A stretch of DNA of 64,000 nucleotides from CAZOOR01 sp964581505. GTDB taxonomy: Bacteria > Bacteroidota > Ignavibacteria > Kapaibacteriales > UBA2268. Position numbers and translations under genes: made by a program. Numbering within the stretch: position 1 is the stretch's first letter; each line of letters begins with the position of its first letter. Below the pieces are notes generated by a model. The model was not told the origin of the DNA and made no database searches. It worked only from the letters and a program-made list of their open reading frames with translations. Below are positions 8,280 to 17,309 of this stretch, piece by piece. The stretch is from assembly GCA_964581505.1 (NCBI GenBank), contig CAZOOR010000004.1, positions 1 to 64,000 on the forward strand, written 5' to 3'.

Positions 8280-10436
8280 ATGACACAAGAAACAATACTC
8301 CGATTATTGACGATAATACTGGTGCTACCACTATTAAGTTTTATCATCAATGTATTCTGGGGTAAAAAACTTGGAAAAGCAAGTTCATATATCGGTACTG
8401 CTATACTCGGTACCGACCTGATTCTTGCTATCATAGTATTTATAGGAAAATACTTCTCTCACCCGGACGTGAATTACCTACAATTCAAATTTGAATGGTT
8501 CAATCTCGGAGACATTAAGTTTGTTGTAGGTTTCGGTGCAGATAACGTGGCGGTCGTTATGCTATTGGTAGTTACTCTTATCAGTACTCTCGTCCACCTC
8601 TTCTCTACCGAATATATGGCGGGTGATAAAAGATTTTCCAGATACTATGCATATCTGGGACTATTTACGTTCTCGATGCTTGGCATAGTCATTGCCAACA
8701 ACTTTTTATTTATGTATATATTCTGGGAGCTTGTCGGTATAAGTTCCTACCTGCTAATTGGTTTCTGGTACGAGAAGCAATCTGCGGCTGATGCCGGTAA
8801 GAAAGCTTTTCTAACCAATAGAATAGGTGATTTCGGTTTCTTTATCGGAATTATGATTCTATATATGACTTATGGTACTACTATGTTTGATGATATTTTC
8901 CATAGTATGAGTCAAGGTATTATACCTTTTGATAGTGGTACAATATTAACAATTGCAGGTATAGGTATTTTTGCCGGTGCTATCGGCAAATCGGCGCAAT
9001 GGCCATTACACGTTTGGCTTCCCGATGCAATGGAAGGTCCTACTCCTGTAAGTGCCTTAATTCACGCCGCTACTATGGTTGCCGCAGGTGTATATCTTGT
9101 AGCGAGAGCATTCCCGATATTTACAGCCGATGCACTAACATTCATTGCTATTATCGGTACAATTACAGCGTTCGTCGCCGCTACAATAGCAGTTACTCAG
9201 CTTGATTTCAAGAAAGTATTAGCATACTCTACTGTTAGTCAGTTGGGATATATGGTGATGTCGCTCGGTGTAGGTGGATATACTAACGGATTTTTCCATT
9301 TGGTTACACACGCTTGGTTCAAAGCCGCTTTGTTTTTGGCTTCCGGTTCGGTTATTCATGCAATGCACCACGCAATGGTCAAGATGAACGACCACCATTC
9401 CGACCCGCAAGATATTACAAATATGGGCGGATTGCGAAAAACAATGCCATGGACTTATGCAACATTTCTTTGGGTAACGATTACTATTTCGGGTGTACCT
9501 TTAACATCTGGATTTCTAAGTAAAGACGGTATTCTCGGTGGCACACTCGCTTGGGCAGACCTCGCCGGTGGCGGTTGGCATTGGCTCGTTCCCCTATTAG
9601 GTTTTGCGGCAGCAGGTCTTACTGCTTTCTATATGTTCCGTTTAACAATTGTTGCATTCCACGGAAAGCACAAAACAGAACTTGCATCACATACTCATGA
9701 AAACCGCTGGCCTATTATTTTGCCTTTGGTTCTATTGGCATTTTTATCATTCTGGTTCATTTATTCGCCGAACCCGATTGACGCTTCTGCCGGCTGGTTC
9801 CATCAGAGTATTAAACAACCTGCTTCTGTTGTTCCTGCCGAATACCAATGGGATTTCTTGCAGATTGAAAAGCATGATGCTCACGAGCAGATTGCGGAAC
9901 ATCAGGAAGCAAGCGGTGAACATAGTGAAGGTGCGGCACACGCAGGACATCATTATTTGAACAAATTTCAGGAAGTATCACATCATTACCATATGCCTGC
10001 AATGATATTATCATTATTAATTGCCGGCAGTGGAATTCTTTTAGCGTTCCTGATTTATCAATTTAAAATATTCAACGCAGATAAATTAGCAGAGCAGTTC
10101 AAGAAATTGCACAAGCTTACTTTCAATAAATGGTATTTTGATGAAATTTATTATAGTACGGTGATTGCAGGTACTATCGGACTGGGAAAAATTATGGCTT
10201 GGTTCGATAATAAAATCATTGACGGTATGGTTAATCTAAGCGCAACAATTACTAATTTCTTCGGACAAGCTACTGCTTGGTTTGATAATGTATTTGTTGA
10301 TGGTTTTGTGAATTTAACCGCCAATGTTACAGGCTTTTTCGGTGCTGTTTTGCGAAAAACACAAACAGGGCGAGTGCAGACATATTTAATTTTGGCTGTT
10401 ATCGGACTGTTTTGTATAGTATATTTTCTAATATAA
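8280..10436 (+). CDS. nuoL: NADH-quinone oxidoreductase subunit L (with C-terminal internal duplication)
   Basis: The 718-residue protein is the distal antiporter-like proton-pumping subunit. The core motifs are present: FWELVGISSYLLIGFWYEK with the key Glu, GKSAQWPLHVWLPDAMEGPTPVSALIHAATMVAAG with the key Lys and the family signature, and STVSQLGYMVMSLGVGGY. Between about residues 530 and 575 is a His-rich loop (HDAHEQ, AEHQEASGEHSEG, HAGHHY, SHHYH). The C-terminal part, beyond the lateral-helix region, contains two similar 23-residue copies of AWFDNxxxDGxVNLxAxxTxFFG in tandem. The length exceeds E. coli NuoL (about 613). Confidence 0.97.
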   Translation: MTQETILRLLTIILVLPLLSFIINVFWGKKLGKASSYIGTAILGTDLILAIIVFIGKYFSHPDVNYLQFKFEWFNLGDIKFVVGFGADNVAVVMLLVVTLISTLVHLFSTEYMAGDKRFSRYYAYLGLFTFSMLGIVIANNFLFMYIFWELVGISSYLLIGFWYEKQSAADAGKKAFLTNRIGDFGFFIGIMILYMTYGTTMFDDIFHSMSQGIIPFDSGTILTIAGIGIFAGAIGKSAQWPLHVWLPDAMEGPTPVSALIHAATMVAAGVYLVARAFPIFTADALTFIAIIGTITAFVAATIAVTQLDFKKVLAYSTVSQLGYMVMSLGVGGYTNGFFHLVTHAWFKAALFLASGSVIHAMHHAMVKMNDHHSDPQDITNMGGLRKTMPWTYATFLWVTITISGVPLTSGFLSKDGILGGTLAWADLAGGGWHWLVPLLGFAAAGLTAFYMFRLTIVAFHGKHKTELASHTHENRWPIILPLVLLAFLSFWFIYSPNPIDASAGWFHQSIKQPASVVPAEYQWDFLQIEKHDAHEQIAEHQEASGEHSEGAAHAGHHYLNKFQEVSHHYHMPAMILSLLIAGSGILLAFLIYQFKIFNADKLAEQFKKLHKLTFNKWYFDEIYYSTVIAGTIGLGKIMAWFDNKIIDGMVNLSATITNFFGQATAWFDNVFVDGFVNLTANVTGFFGAVLRKTQTGRVQTYLILAVIGLFCIVYFLI
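10197..10343 (+). repeat. In-frame tandem duplication inside nuoL
   Basis: Copy 1 is 10197-10265 and copy 2 is 10275-10343, a 78-base period. Both encode AWFDN...DG.VNL.A..T.FFG. The two copies differ at many DNA positions, so the duplication is old and kept at the protein level. Confidence 0.75.
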
Positions 10437-10475
10437 AATGAGAATTATTAAAAATAAATATAATCCGGAGGATTA

Positions 10476-12113
10476 ATGCAAGGGTCAATAGGATTTCCAA
10501 TTTTAACCTGGATAACATTTCTCCCAATTTTGGGTATGCTCATCACCTGGATGATACCCTCAGGTAAAGATGAGAAAAGTAAAGAAGTTTCTAACAAGCT
10601 AATCAGATGGACAGCCGTAGGAATTACGTTCATTCAGCTGATATTAGCAGTAATTATTTTTATGAACTTCAATTATTCCATGACAGGAGTAAACGAATTG
10701 AATGGATTTCAGTTTGTCGAAAAAGTTCCGTGGATAAAAGCTTCCTTACCTCTGATTGGTGATGTGAAAATCGAATACTTTATGGGTATTGATGGTATAA
10801 GCGCCCCTATGGTGCTTTTAACCGCACTAATCTGTTTTGTTGCTGTATTTCCATCATTCAATATTACCAAAGCAGTAAAAGGATACTTTGCAATGTATCT
10901 TTTACTAGATACAGGTATGATGGGTGTTTTTAGTGCAATGGATTTCTTCCTTTTCTACGTATTCTGGGAATTGATGTTACTTCCGATGTACTTCCTAATC
11001 GGTATTTGGGGCGGACCTCGTAAAGAATATGCCGCCATCAAGTTCTTTATTTATACGCTAATCGGCTCGGTATTTATGCTTCTCGTTATGATTGGCTTAT
11101 ATTTCAGTGTCGGTTCGTTCAATATGCTTGATATGATGGACCCGTCCAAATATATTGACGGTTCTTTATTTGCAGGTTTTGATACGACTATACGATATGT
11201 AGCATTTATGGCATTATTTATAGGATTTGCCATCAAGGTACCATCCGTTCCATTCCATACTTGGTTGCCGGACGCACACGTGGAAGCTCCGACACCTATT
11301 TCTGTTATACTTGCCGGTGTGCTATTGAAGATGGGTACTTATGGAATGATACGTATTGCTTTCCCGATGTTCCCTGATGCAGTCGGCTATTTCCAAAGTC
11401 TGATTGTTTGGATTGGAGTGATAAGCATTATCTACGGCGCCCTATGTGCCCTTGGTCAGCATAAGATAGGCAAGCGTGATTTGAAAAAAATGATTGCATA
11501 TTCATCTGTTTCCCACATGGGTTATGTACTGCTCGGAATGGCATCTATGCGTCCCGAAGGTATGATTGGTGCAATATTCCAAATGTTCAATCACGGTACT
11601 ATTACAGCTATGCTCTTTATGATTGTGGGAGTTATTTATGACCGCTCGCATACAAGAGGTTTAGACGACTTCGGTGGTCTGGCTAACAAAATGCCGATTT
11701 ATACAGGCGTGATGTCAATTGCATTCTTTGCCGCTATCGGTTTACCGGGTCTAAGTGGCTTTGTTAGTGAAGTACTAATATTTCTCGGTGCATTTAACAC
11801 ATATCCAGTGCAAACGATTATTGCCGCTCTCGGTATTATCTTGGGTGCCGCCTATATGCTTTGGGCATTGCAGAAGGTATTCTTTGGGAAATTACCGGAA
11901 AAATGGCAGGGACCTTGGGACCCGACACACAAGAAATATAAGACTGACGATATTAGCGGGTTAGAACTTACTGCTCTTGTTCCGCTTGCAATTATCATCA
12001 TTTATTTGGGCATTATGCCTAATCCGATTATCAATATTATGCAGACCTCTGTCAATCATTTTATTGATATAATGAAGCCATTTGTTCAAATTGGCGGCAT
12101 TTCAGGAATGTAA
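10476..12113 (+). CDS. nuoM: NADH-quinone oxidoreductase subunit M
   Basis: The 545-residue, roughly 14-helix protein is an antiporter-like pump subunit. It shows FYVFWELMLLPMYFLIGIWGG with the conserved Glu, KVPSVPFHTWLPDAHVEAPTPISVILAGVLLKMGTYG with the conserved Lys, and the later YSSVSHMGYVLLGM segment. A strong ribosome site (CCGGAGG) precedes the ATG. The length is typical of the family. Confidence 0.97.
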   Translation: MQGSIGFPILTWITFLPILGMLITWMIPSGKDEKSKEVSNKLIRWTAVGITFIQLILAVIIFMNFNYSMTGVNELNGFQFVEKVPWIKASLPLIGDVKIEYFMGIDGISAPMVLLTALICFVAVFPSFNITKAVKGYFAMYLLLDTGMMGVFSAMDFFLFYVFWELMLLPMYFLIGIWGGPRKEYAAIKFFIYTLIGSVFMLLVMIGLYFSVGSFNMLDMMDPSKYIDGSLFAGFDTTIRYVAFMALFIGFAIKVPSVPFHTWLPDAHVEAPTPISVILAGVLLKMGTYGMIRIAFPMFPDAVGYFQSLIVWIGVISIIYGALCALGQHKIGKRDLKKMIAYSSVSHMGYVLLGMASMRPEGMIGAIFQMFNHGTITAMLFMIVGVIYDRSHTRGLDDFGGLANKMPIYTGVMSIAFFAAIGLPGLSGFVSEVLIFLGAFNTYPVQTIIAALGIILGAAYMLWALQKVFFGKLPEKWQGPWDPTHKKYKTDDISGLELTALVPLAIIIIYLGIMPNPIINIMQTSVNHFIDIMKPFVQIGGISGM

Positions 12114-12157
12114 GATTGTTTATTTATTTGAATTTTGAATAAATCGAAATATATATT

Positions 12158-13666
12158 ATGTTATCATTAGATGTTTTCGTAACAGAATTAACCAAAAGTG
12201 TGAGCCTCTTCAAACCCGAAGCGGCAATGGTTGTGGCTTTTATCGTAGCCATTGTCGGTGATTTGATTTTTAAAAAATCTAAAAGTGTTTCGGGTTATGT
12301 GGCTATCGCAGGTTTTATTGTTGCCGGTTTCTTCTTATTAGGTCAATCAGGTATCGAACATAAAACATTTGCAAACCTTTTGGTAATTGACGGATTCGGC
12401 AATTTTATGAAATGGATTATTCTAATATCCAGTTTTATTGTTGTGCTGATGTCCTTTTTCTCAAAAGAACTTTATTCCGAAGACCGTTCTCTCGGCGAGT
12501 ATTACTCTATCATAATCGGTATGACTTTCGGTATGTTTCTGCTTATCAGCTCTACCAACTTGATTATGATTTATCTCGCAATAGAAACGATGTCCTTGTC
12601 TTCATATTTATTAGCCGGTTACACAAAGGAAATCAAACGTTCGAGCGAAGCCTCGCTTAAATATTTGATTTTCGGCGCTGTTTCGTCAGGTATTATGCTT
12701 TATGGTATGTCGCTAGTTTTCGGCTTGACCGGTTCTCTAAATTTATATGTGATTAATGATTTTCTTAACGCAAATCCGGTAAACAATTTCACTATTCTCC
12801 TATCAGGGTTAATGATAATTGCAGGTTTTGCATATAAGATTTCAGCCGTACCTTTTCATTTCTGGACACCAGACGTTTACGAAGGCGCCCCTGTAACAAT
12901 TACGGCTTATTTATCTGTTGCTTCAAAAGCCGCCGGCTTTGCTGTTCTCCTTAGATTCATCAAAGTTACATTTATTGATGTAGGAGGCGAGAATACTCAG
13001 ATTTGGTCATTAGTTACAAATATTGATTGGCAGTATATTCTCATTATTCTTTCTGTTATCACTATGACTTTCGGTAACCTTGTTGCCGTGTGGCAATCAA
13101 ATGTAAAGAGAATTCTTGCTTATTCTGCAATTGCACACGCAGGTTACTTGCTTATGGGTGTTGTTGTTTTGAACGAAATTGGTGTTGCCTCCATACTCAT
13201 ATATTTCTTCTTTTATATGCTTATGACTCTCGGGGCATTTTTCGTTGTGTTGCTTATTGCCAATAATATTAACAGTGAAGAACTTGATGACTATCAGGGA
13301 CTTGGTTATCGCGCTCCTATACTTGGAATAACAATGACACTATTCTTAATTTCGCTGACGGGCTTACCCCCTACTGCCGGCTTTATCGGTAAATTATATC
13401 TGTTCTCGGCAGTTATTAATTCCGGTTACATTTGGCTTGCAGTAATAGGCGTTCTGAACAGTGTAGTGTCCCTCTTCTACTATGTAAAGATATTCAAATA
13501 TATGTATTTGAAAGATATTGAAAGCGATAAACCGGATTTGAAATATTCACCTGCTTCAATTATTATATTATTAATGCTTGCAATCCCTACATTGCTTTTC
13601 GGATTGTATTTTACACCGATAATTGAATGGGCTAATAAATCTGCTGTGATTTTTCTCGGCAATTGA
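12158..13666 (+). CDS. nuoN: NADH-quinone oxidoreductase subunit N
   Basis: The 502-residue protein is the third antiporter-like pump subunit (ND2 family). It has IYLAIETMSLSSYLLAGY with the conserved Glu, YKISAVPFHFWTPDVYEGAPVTITAYLSVASKAAGFA with the conserved Lys, and ILAYSAIAHAGYLLMG. It is the last gene of the operon and is followed within 20 bases by a strong terminator. No nuoE, nuoF or nuoG gene is found anywhere in the window. Confidence 0.97.
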   Translation: MLSLDVFVTELTKSVSLFKPEAAMVVAFIVAIVGDLIFKKSKSVSGYVAIAGFIVAGFFLLGQSGIEHKTFANLLVIDGFGNFMKWIILISSFIVVLMSFFSKELYSEDRSLGEYYSIIIGMTFGMFLLISSTNLIMIYLAIETMSLSSYLLAGYTKEIKRSSEASLKYLIFGAVSSGIMLYGMSLVFGLTGSLNLYVINDFLNANPVNNFTILLSGLMIIAGFAYKISAVPFHFWTPDVYEGAPVTITAYLSVASKAAGFAVLLRFIKVTFIDVGGENTQIWSLVTNIDWQYILIILSVITMTFGNLVAVWQSNVKRILAYSAIAHAGYLLMGVVVLNEIGVASILIYFFFYMLMTLGAFFVVLLIANNINSEELDDYQGLGYRAPILGITMTLFLISLTGLPPTAGFIGKLYLFSAVINSGYIWLAVIGVLNSVVSLFYYVKIFKYMYLKDIESDKPDLKYSPASIIILLMLAIPTLLFGLYFTPIIEWANKSAVIFLGN

Positions 13667-13685
13667 GAATGAACATATTAATTCT

Positions 13686-13720
13686 AAAACGGTTGTTGCA
13701 ATTTGTAACAACCGTTTTTA
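13686..13720 (+). terminator. Terminator of the nuo operon
   Basis: Arms AAAACGGTTGTTGC (13686-13699) and GTAACAACCGTTTT (13705-13718) pair with one G-U wobble around a short loop and end in T residues, 20 bases after nuoN. Confidence 0.85.
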
Positions 13721-13757
13721 TTTACTATTTATCTTATTAATTGATAGGCTTTATTAG

Positions 13758-14153
13758 ATGAACGAGGTTGAATTTATTCTCTATGTAAAGGAACAAGAAA
13801 AGAGCAAAGTATTCTATCAAACTTTATTAAAAGTATCACCTTTATTAGATGTACCGGGTATGACAGAATTTTTGTTAGCAACTAATGTAAAATTAGGATT
13901 AATGCCTAATAATGGTATAGCTAAAATTATTTCGGACAGAGTACCCCACCCTAAAATAGCGCAAAATATTCCAAGATGCGAGTTGTATTTAAAAGTTGAT
14001 GACCCGAACGATTATATGAATAGAGGCATTGCATTAGGTGCTATATTGGTAAGTGAATTACAAAGCAGAGATTGGGGTGATAAAGTAGGATATATTGCCG
14101 ATTTAGACGGTCATATTATAGCCTTTGCAGAGAAAAATAGTAATTCATTGTAA
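13758..14153 (+). CDS. VOC (glyoxalase/bleomycin resistance-like) protein
   Basis: The 131-residue protein has the two beta-alpha-beta-beta-beta half-modules of the vicinal oxygen chelate superfamily. The first half is VEFILYVKEQEKSKVFYQTLL...FLLATNVKLGLMP. The second is CELYLKVDDPNDYMNRGIALGAILVSE...WGDKVGYIADLDGHIIAFAEK, with the terminal Asp-x-Asp-Gly-His-x-Ile-x-Phe-Ala signature. The metal ligands and substrate cannot be assigned. It is a single gene between two terminators. The family includes glyoxalases, antibiotic-binding proteins and dioxygenases; I only support membership in the fold family. Confidence 0.8.
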   Translation: MNEVEFILYVKEQEKSKVFYQTLLKVSPLLDVPGMTEFLLATNVKLGLMPNNGIAKIISDRVPHPKIAQNIPRCELYLKVDDPNDYMNRGIALGAILVSELQSRDWGDKVGYIADLDGHIIAFAEKNSNSL

Positions 14154-14366
14154 GCTGTAAACAAATCTAATATTAGTTTAAGATAATATATTAACGCCAT
14201 CTACTAATTCTTTAATTATTCAATTAGTTATACCTATTGCAAATAGAAAGATTGATTTGTTTATACAAATGCTTTCAAGGCTTTTTGTCAGAAGTGAAAA
14301 CTCCCTGAAATACTAAATTTCAAAATTACATTTAACTATAATTTTACTCCCATATACTAAGCAAAA

Positions 14367-14400
14367 CAAAGAGGCTATCTTTTGGAGACAGCCTCTTTGT
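14367..14400. terminator. Bidirectional terminator
   Basis: Arms CAAAGAGGCTATCT and GAGACAGCCTCTTTG lie between the convergent VOC gene (plus) and TPR gene (minus). T-rich tracts flank it on both sides, so it can serve both. Confidence 0.8.
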
Positions 14401-14427
14401 ATAATTATTCAATATTGAATGATTGAA

Positions 14428-16119
14428 CTAATTACATTTTAATTTTTTCACCTGCTTGTTAAGAAAGCCGTTTTTCGGATTAACTTTTAAACCTTTTTTA
14501 TACGCTCTACAAGCATTATCCTTGTCGCCCATTCCCTGCCAAGAGATACCGTGATAAATCCAGGCATAAGCCGATTTTGGGTCATAATCAAGCCATTTCT
14601 TTGTGAGTGAATTCATCTCTTTAAACTGCTTAGTTTCGAGGAGCATATTAGAAATTTTTGCATAAGCTTGCGTTACTTCTCGCTTATACTTTGCAGTATC
14701 AGCAAGTGCAATAGCAAGAGAACTCTCGAATTCTGCTTTTGCCTCATCATTTCTACCAAGAGATGCAATAACATCAGCTCTATATATTCTCGCTTTTAAA
14801 TTAGTGGAGTCAAGCTCCACAGCCTTTTTTAGTAAAACAGCGGCTGTATCAGCTTTTTCGAGGCTAAAATAGCATGTACCGAGCAGATAGTAAACTTTTG
14901 ACTGCAAAGAATCTTGACAATTTTTATTCCGCGAATCCAAGAAGAATATAGCATTCTGATAATCCTTCATATAGATTGTCAAGTTAGCCAACTGATACAT
15001 TAAATTACATTTTTTCGGGTCCCGTTCAATTACCTCTTTATAATAATTTATCGTCTTTGTTGTATCTTGAATTTTTAGTGAGGCGGCAGCCATACGTTCA
15101 ATGTCCTTGATTTCCAATTCAAGATGAGGTTTGACAGTCTCATATTCCTGTAATGCTTCCTTATATTGATTCTGTTGGAATAGACATTGAGCCAATAATA
15201 AACCGGCTTTATATTTAACAGAGTCAATCTCTACTGCTACCTGACGCAAATGGGAAGCCGCAGAGTCGCAATATCCGGTTTCTACATAGGACTGAGCCAA
15301 GTACCATCTTGCAATCGAATGGTCGGGACGCAAATTCAAGTATTTTTGAAATGAACCGGCGGCAAGGTCAAATCGTTTACCAAAGAATAGAATTCTACCC
15401 TGTTCCCACCAAGCGCGCGCATATTTCGGCTCTTTCTTTGTAATAATGTTCCATTCCTTCAAAGAACGGTTGAATAATTCGTTAGACAAATCTTTATCAT
15501 ATTCCCTATTTGCCATCCAATAATAAGCAGTGGCAAGTTTAATACGAGCATCAGTTAGATTTTCGTCCAACTTCAATGCTTCGTCATAATTATTTTTTGC
15601 AAGTTCATAGACCCTCTGTGCAAAATATAAATCACCAAGAGCAACGTAAGGCTCGGGATTAACTTTATTCTTCTCTCTTGCTTTTGTAATCTGTAATGCC
15701 GCTTGGTCTAAATCACCTTTTGCAATATTCACCTTACCAAGAGCAAGCAATATATTAATATCATCGGGATTATCCTGAGCCGCTTCATTCAATAGTTCAA
15801 GTGCTTTATCATATTTTTGTAATCTGGAATATGCGAGTGCAAGTTCACTTACAATTTTCGGTTCGTCATCTTCCAAGTCATAAGCCTTTTCAAACATTTT
15901 GAGAGCGTCTTCTAACTTATCAAGCTCTGTATAGATTTTACCGGCAAGCATATATACATCTTCATCTTTATACCTATCCTTGATAGCACCGGCTATATAT
16001 TTCTCTGCCTGAACGTAGTCTTTTTGTTTCGAATAAGAACGCATATCGTCCCAATCGGAAGCATATACATTTGCAATAGCAAAAACAAATCCAAGCAATA
16101 ATAAAATTGTTTTTTTCAT
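14428..16119 (-). CDS. Secreted TPR-repeat protein of the TonB locus
   Basis: The 563-residue protein has a signal peptide (MKKTILLLLGFVFAIANVYA). About 12-14 tetratricopeptide repeats then fill the whole chain, for example VYMLAGKIYTELDKLEDALKMFEKAYDL, NILLALGKVNIAKGDLDQAAL and PYVALGDLYFAQRVYELAKNNYDEAL. It should be a periplasmic protein-protein scaffold. Its ATG comes directly after the stop codon of the PstS-like gene, so the two are co-translated. The same order (exbB, exbD, exbD, tonB, pstS-like, TPR) is known in many Bacteroidota, where the TPR protein is thought to work with the TonB machinery; its exact role is not known. Confidence 0.85.
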   Translation of the reverse strand: MKKTILLLLGFVFAIANVYASDWDDMRSYSKQKDYVQAEKYIAGAIKDRYKDEDVYMLAGKIYTELDKLEDALKMFEKAYDLEDDEPKIVSELALAYSRLQKYDKALELLNEAAQDNPDDINILLALGKVNIAKGDLDQAALQITKAREKNKVNPEPYVALGDLYFAQRVYELAKNNYDEALKLDENLTDARIKLATAYYWMANREYDKDLSNELFNRSLKEWNIITKKEPKYARAWWEQGRILFFGKRFDLAAGSFQKYLNLRPDHSIARWYLAQSYVETGYCDSAASHLRQVAVEIDSVKYKAGLLLAQCLFQQNQYKEALQEYETVKPHLELEIKDIERMAAASLKIQDTTKTINYYKEVIERDPKKCNLMYQLANLTIYMKDYQNAIFFLDSRNKNCQDSLQSKVYYLLGTCYFSLEKADTAAVLLKKAVELDSTNLKARIYRADVIASLGRNDEAKAEFESSLAIALADTAKYKREVTQAYAKISNMLLETKQFKEMNSLTKKWLDYDPKSAYAWIYHGISWQGMGDKDNACRAYKKGLKVNPKNGFLNKQVKKLKCN

Positions 16120-17052
16120 CTAATTCACCTCGTCTATTAATTTAATTTTAGCAAAAGCGGGAGCAATGCCGTAATCAAGAAAATATCTCTGAGCATTTGC
16201 ATGCTTCGATATATACCTTCCCAATCTCATAGCCGCTTCCTTCTCCTTAGAAAATACATAAATATAATGTGTTACAATATACGGATATAATCTTCTTACG
16301 ATATTCGCCTGATGTACCGTATGCGGAAATATATATTTTCCACTTGTATCAATATAACTAATTCGCAATGCTCGTAAATCAGGGTCGGATTTGATTTGAG
16401 ATAAATATCCTATTCCTATTGCATCATACGTTTTGACGAATGACTTTACAGAATCGTAACTCGGAAAATAATAAATTCTTCTTTTTTCTTTTTTTCCTTT
16501 TAGAACCATTGACTTCAAATTGACAGCCTCAGAAGAAAGTGGACTGTTAGTTACAAAATGATAATCATTCTTGATTCTCGGGAAATAATCACTAATTGTT
16601 TTATGCTTATTCATTAATAATTCTTCAATCTGTCCGGCAGTCATTGAATCCAAGGGACTTTCAAACTTAACATAAAAGACTAACGCATCATAAGCAATCG
16701 GCATTCTTTTAAATGGTTTTATATCATACTTATTCATTACAGAGTCCCAATATTTAGTATAGTCCATAGCCGTAATGATTGCTTCTGTATTGCCGGTAAG
16801 TAATTCCTTCATACAATCCCAAGCGGTCGCTTTCTTTAGCGTAATCTCTGCATTCTGGTCTAATGTATCAAAAGTCAAGCAGGGCTTCAACATCATATCG
16901 TACACACCCTCGTCAATATTAATACGAGCGTACTTATATTCTTTTTCCTCATTTGTAAGCGGGCGGCTTTCTTTTTCAGAATCACAGGAATAGAGTAAAC
17001 CGACAAGCAATAAAGCAAAAAGCAAATTAAATGTTTTATTCATTTTCATCAT
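16120..17052 (-). CDS. PstS-like substrate-binding lipoprotein of the TonB locus
   Basis: The 310-residue protein has a lipoprotein signal (LLVGLLYSC, lipid Cys at about residue 23). The rest fits a two-lobed periplasmic-binding fold of the PstS type: ARINIDEGVYDMMLKPCLTFD at the start, MPIAYDALVFYVKFESPLDSMTAGQIEELL with the typical PstS 'PIA.DA...' segment, and IGIGYLSQI. The usual phosphate-binding Ser/Thr loops are not obvious, so the ligand is uncertain. There are no pstC, pstA or pstB genes nearby. It sits in a TonB-ExbBD operon, as in many Bacteroidota. The start is the first of three close ATGs, 8 bases after GGAG. Confidence 0.75.
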   Translation of the reverse strand: MMKMNKTFNLLFALLLVGLLYSCDSEKESRPLTNEEKEYKYARINIDEGVYDMMLKPCLTFDTLDQNAEITLKKATAWDCMKELLTGNTEAIITAMDYTKYWDSVMNKYDIKPFKRMPIAYDALVFYVKFESPLDSMTAGQIEELLMNKHKTISDYFPRIKNDYHFVTNSPLSSEAVNLKSMVLKGKKEKRRIYYFPSYDSVKSFVKTYDAIGIGYLSQIKSDPDLRALRISYIDTSGKYIFPHTVHQANIVRRLYPYIVTHYIYVFSKEKEAAMRLGRYISKHANAQRYFLDYGIAPAFAKIKLIDEVN

Positions 17053-17248
17053 TTCTGTATCTCCTTAATTGAATACGATAGACAAATATTCTATAAACAC
17101 CCCATACGATTAAAATTATACCGAGAACGCTCATCATTGGTTCATTTGATAATTTGTCCGGCATAAACAATCCGGTCAGCATAACGACACCGAGAAAGAC
17201 CGTTAGTATTTTAACTAAATAATTTACAACAATTAGAAACACTTGCAC
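17036..17248 (-). CDS. Small two-helix membrane protein
   Basis: The 70-residue protein has two hydrophobic segments (about 4-27 and 36-55) and a basic/acidic tail (IQLRRYRNDENE). It begins with GTG and has no strong ribosome site. Its end overlaps the start of the PstS-like gene by 17 bases, and a terminator separates it from tonB. I do not recognise a named family. Its position suggests a helper of the TonB/PstS locus. The overlap and the conserved-looking membrane topology are the reasons to accept it. Confidence 0.6.
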   Translation of the reverse strand: MQVFLIVVNYLVKILTVFLGVVMLTGLFMPDKLSNEPMMSVLGIILIVWGVYRIFVYRIQLRRYRNDENE

Positions 17249-17277
17249 ACCAATATTAATGGGAACATATTATCATT

Positions 17278-17303
17278 AAACAAGGGGCTGTTGCCCCTTG
17301 TTT
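17278..17303 (-). terminator. Terminator after tonB
   Basis: Arms AAACAAGGGGC and GCCCCTTGTTT around TGTT form a strong hairpin 7 bases downstream of tonB. It may partly shield the small membrane protein, pstS-like and TPR genes from tonB transcription. Confidence 0.75.
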
Positions 17304-17309
17304 ATTTAA

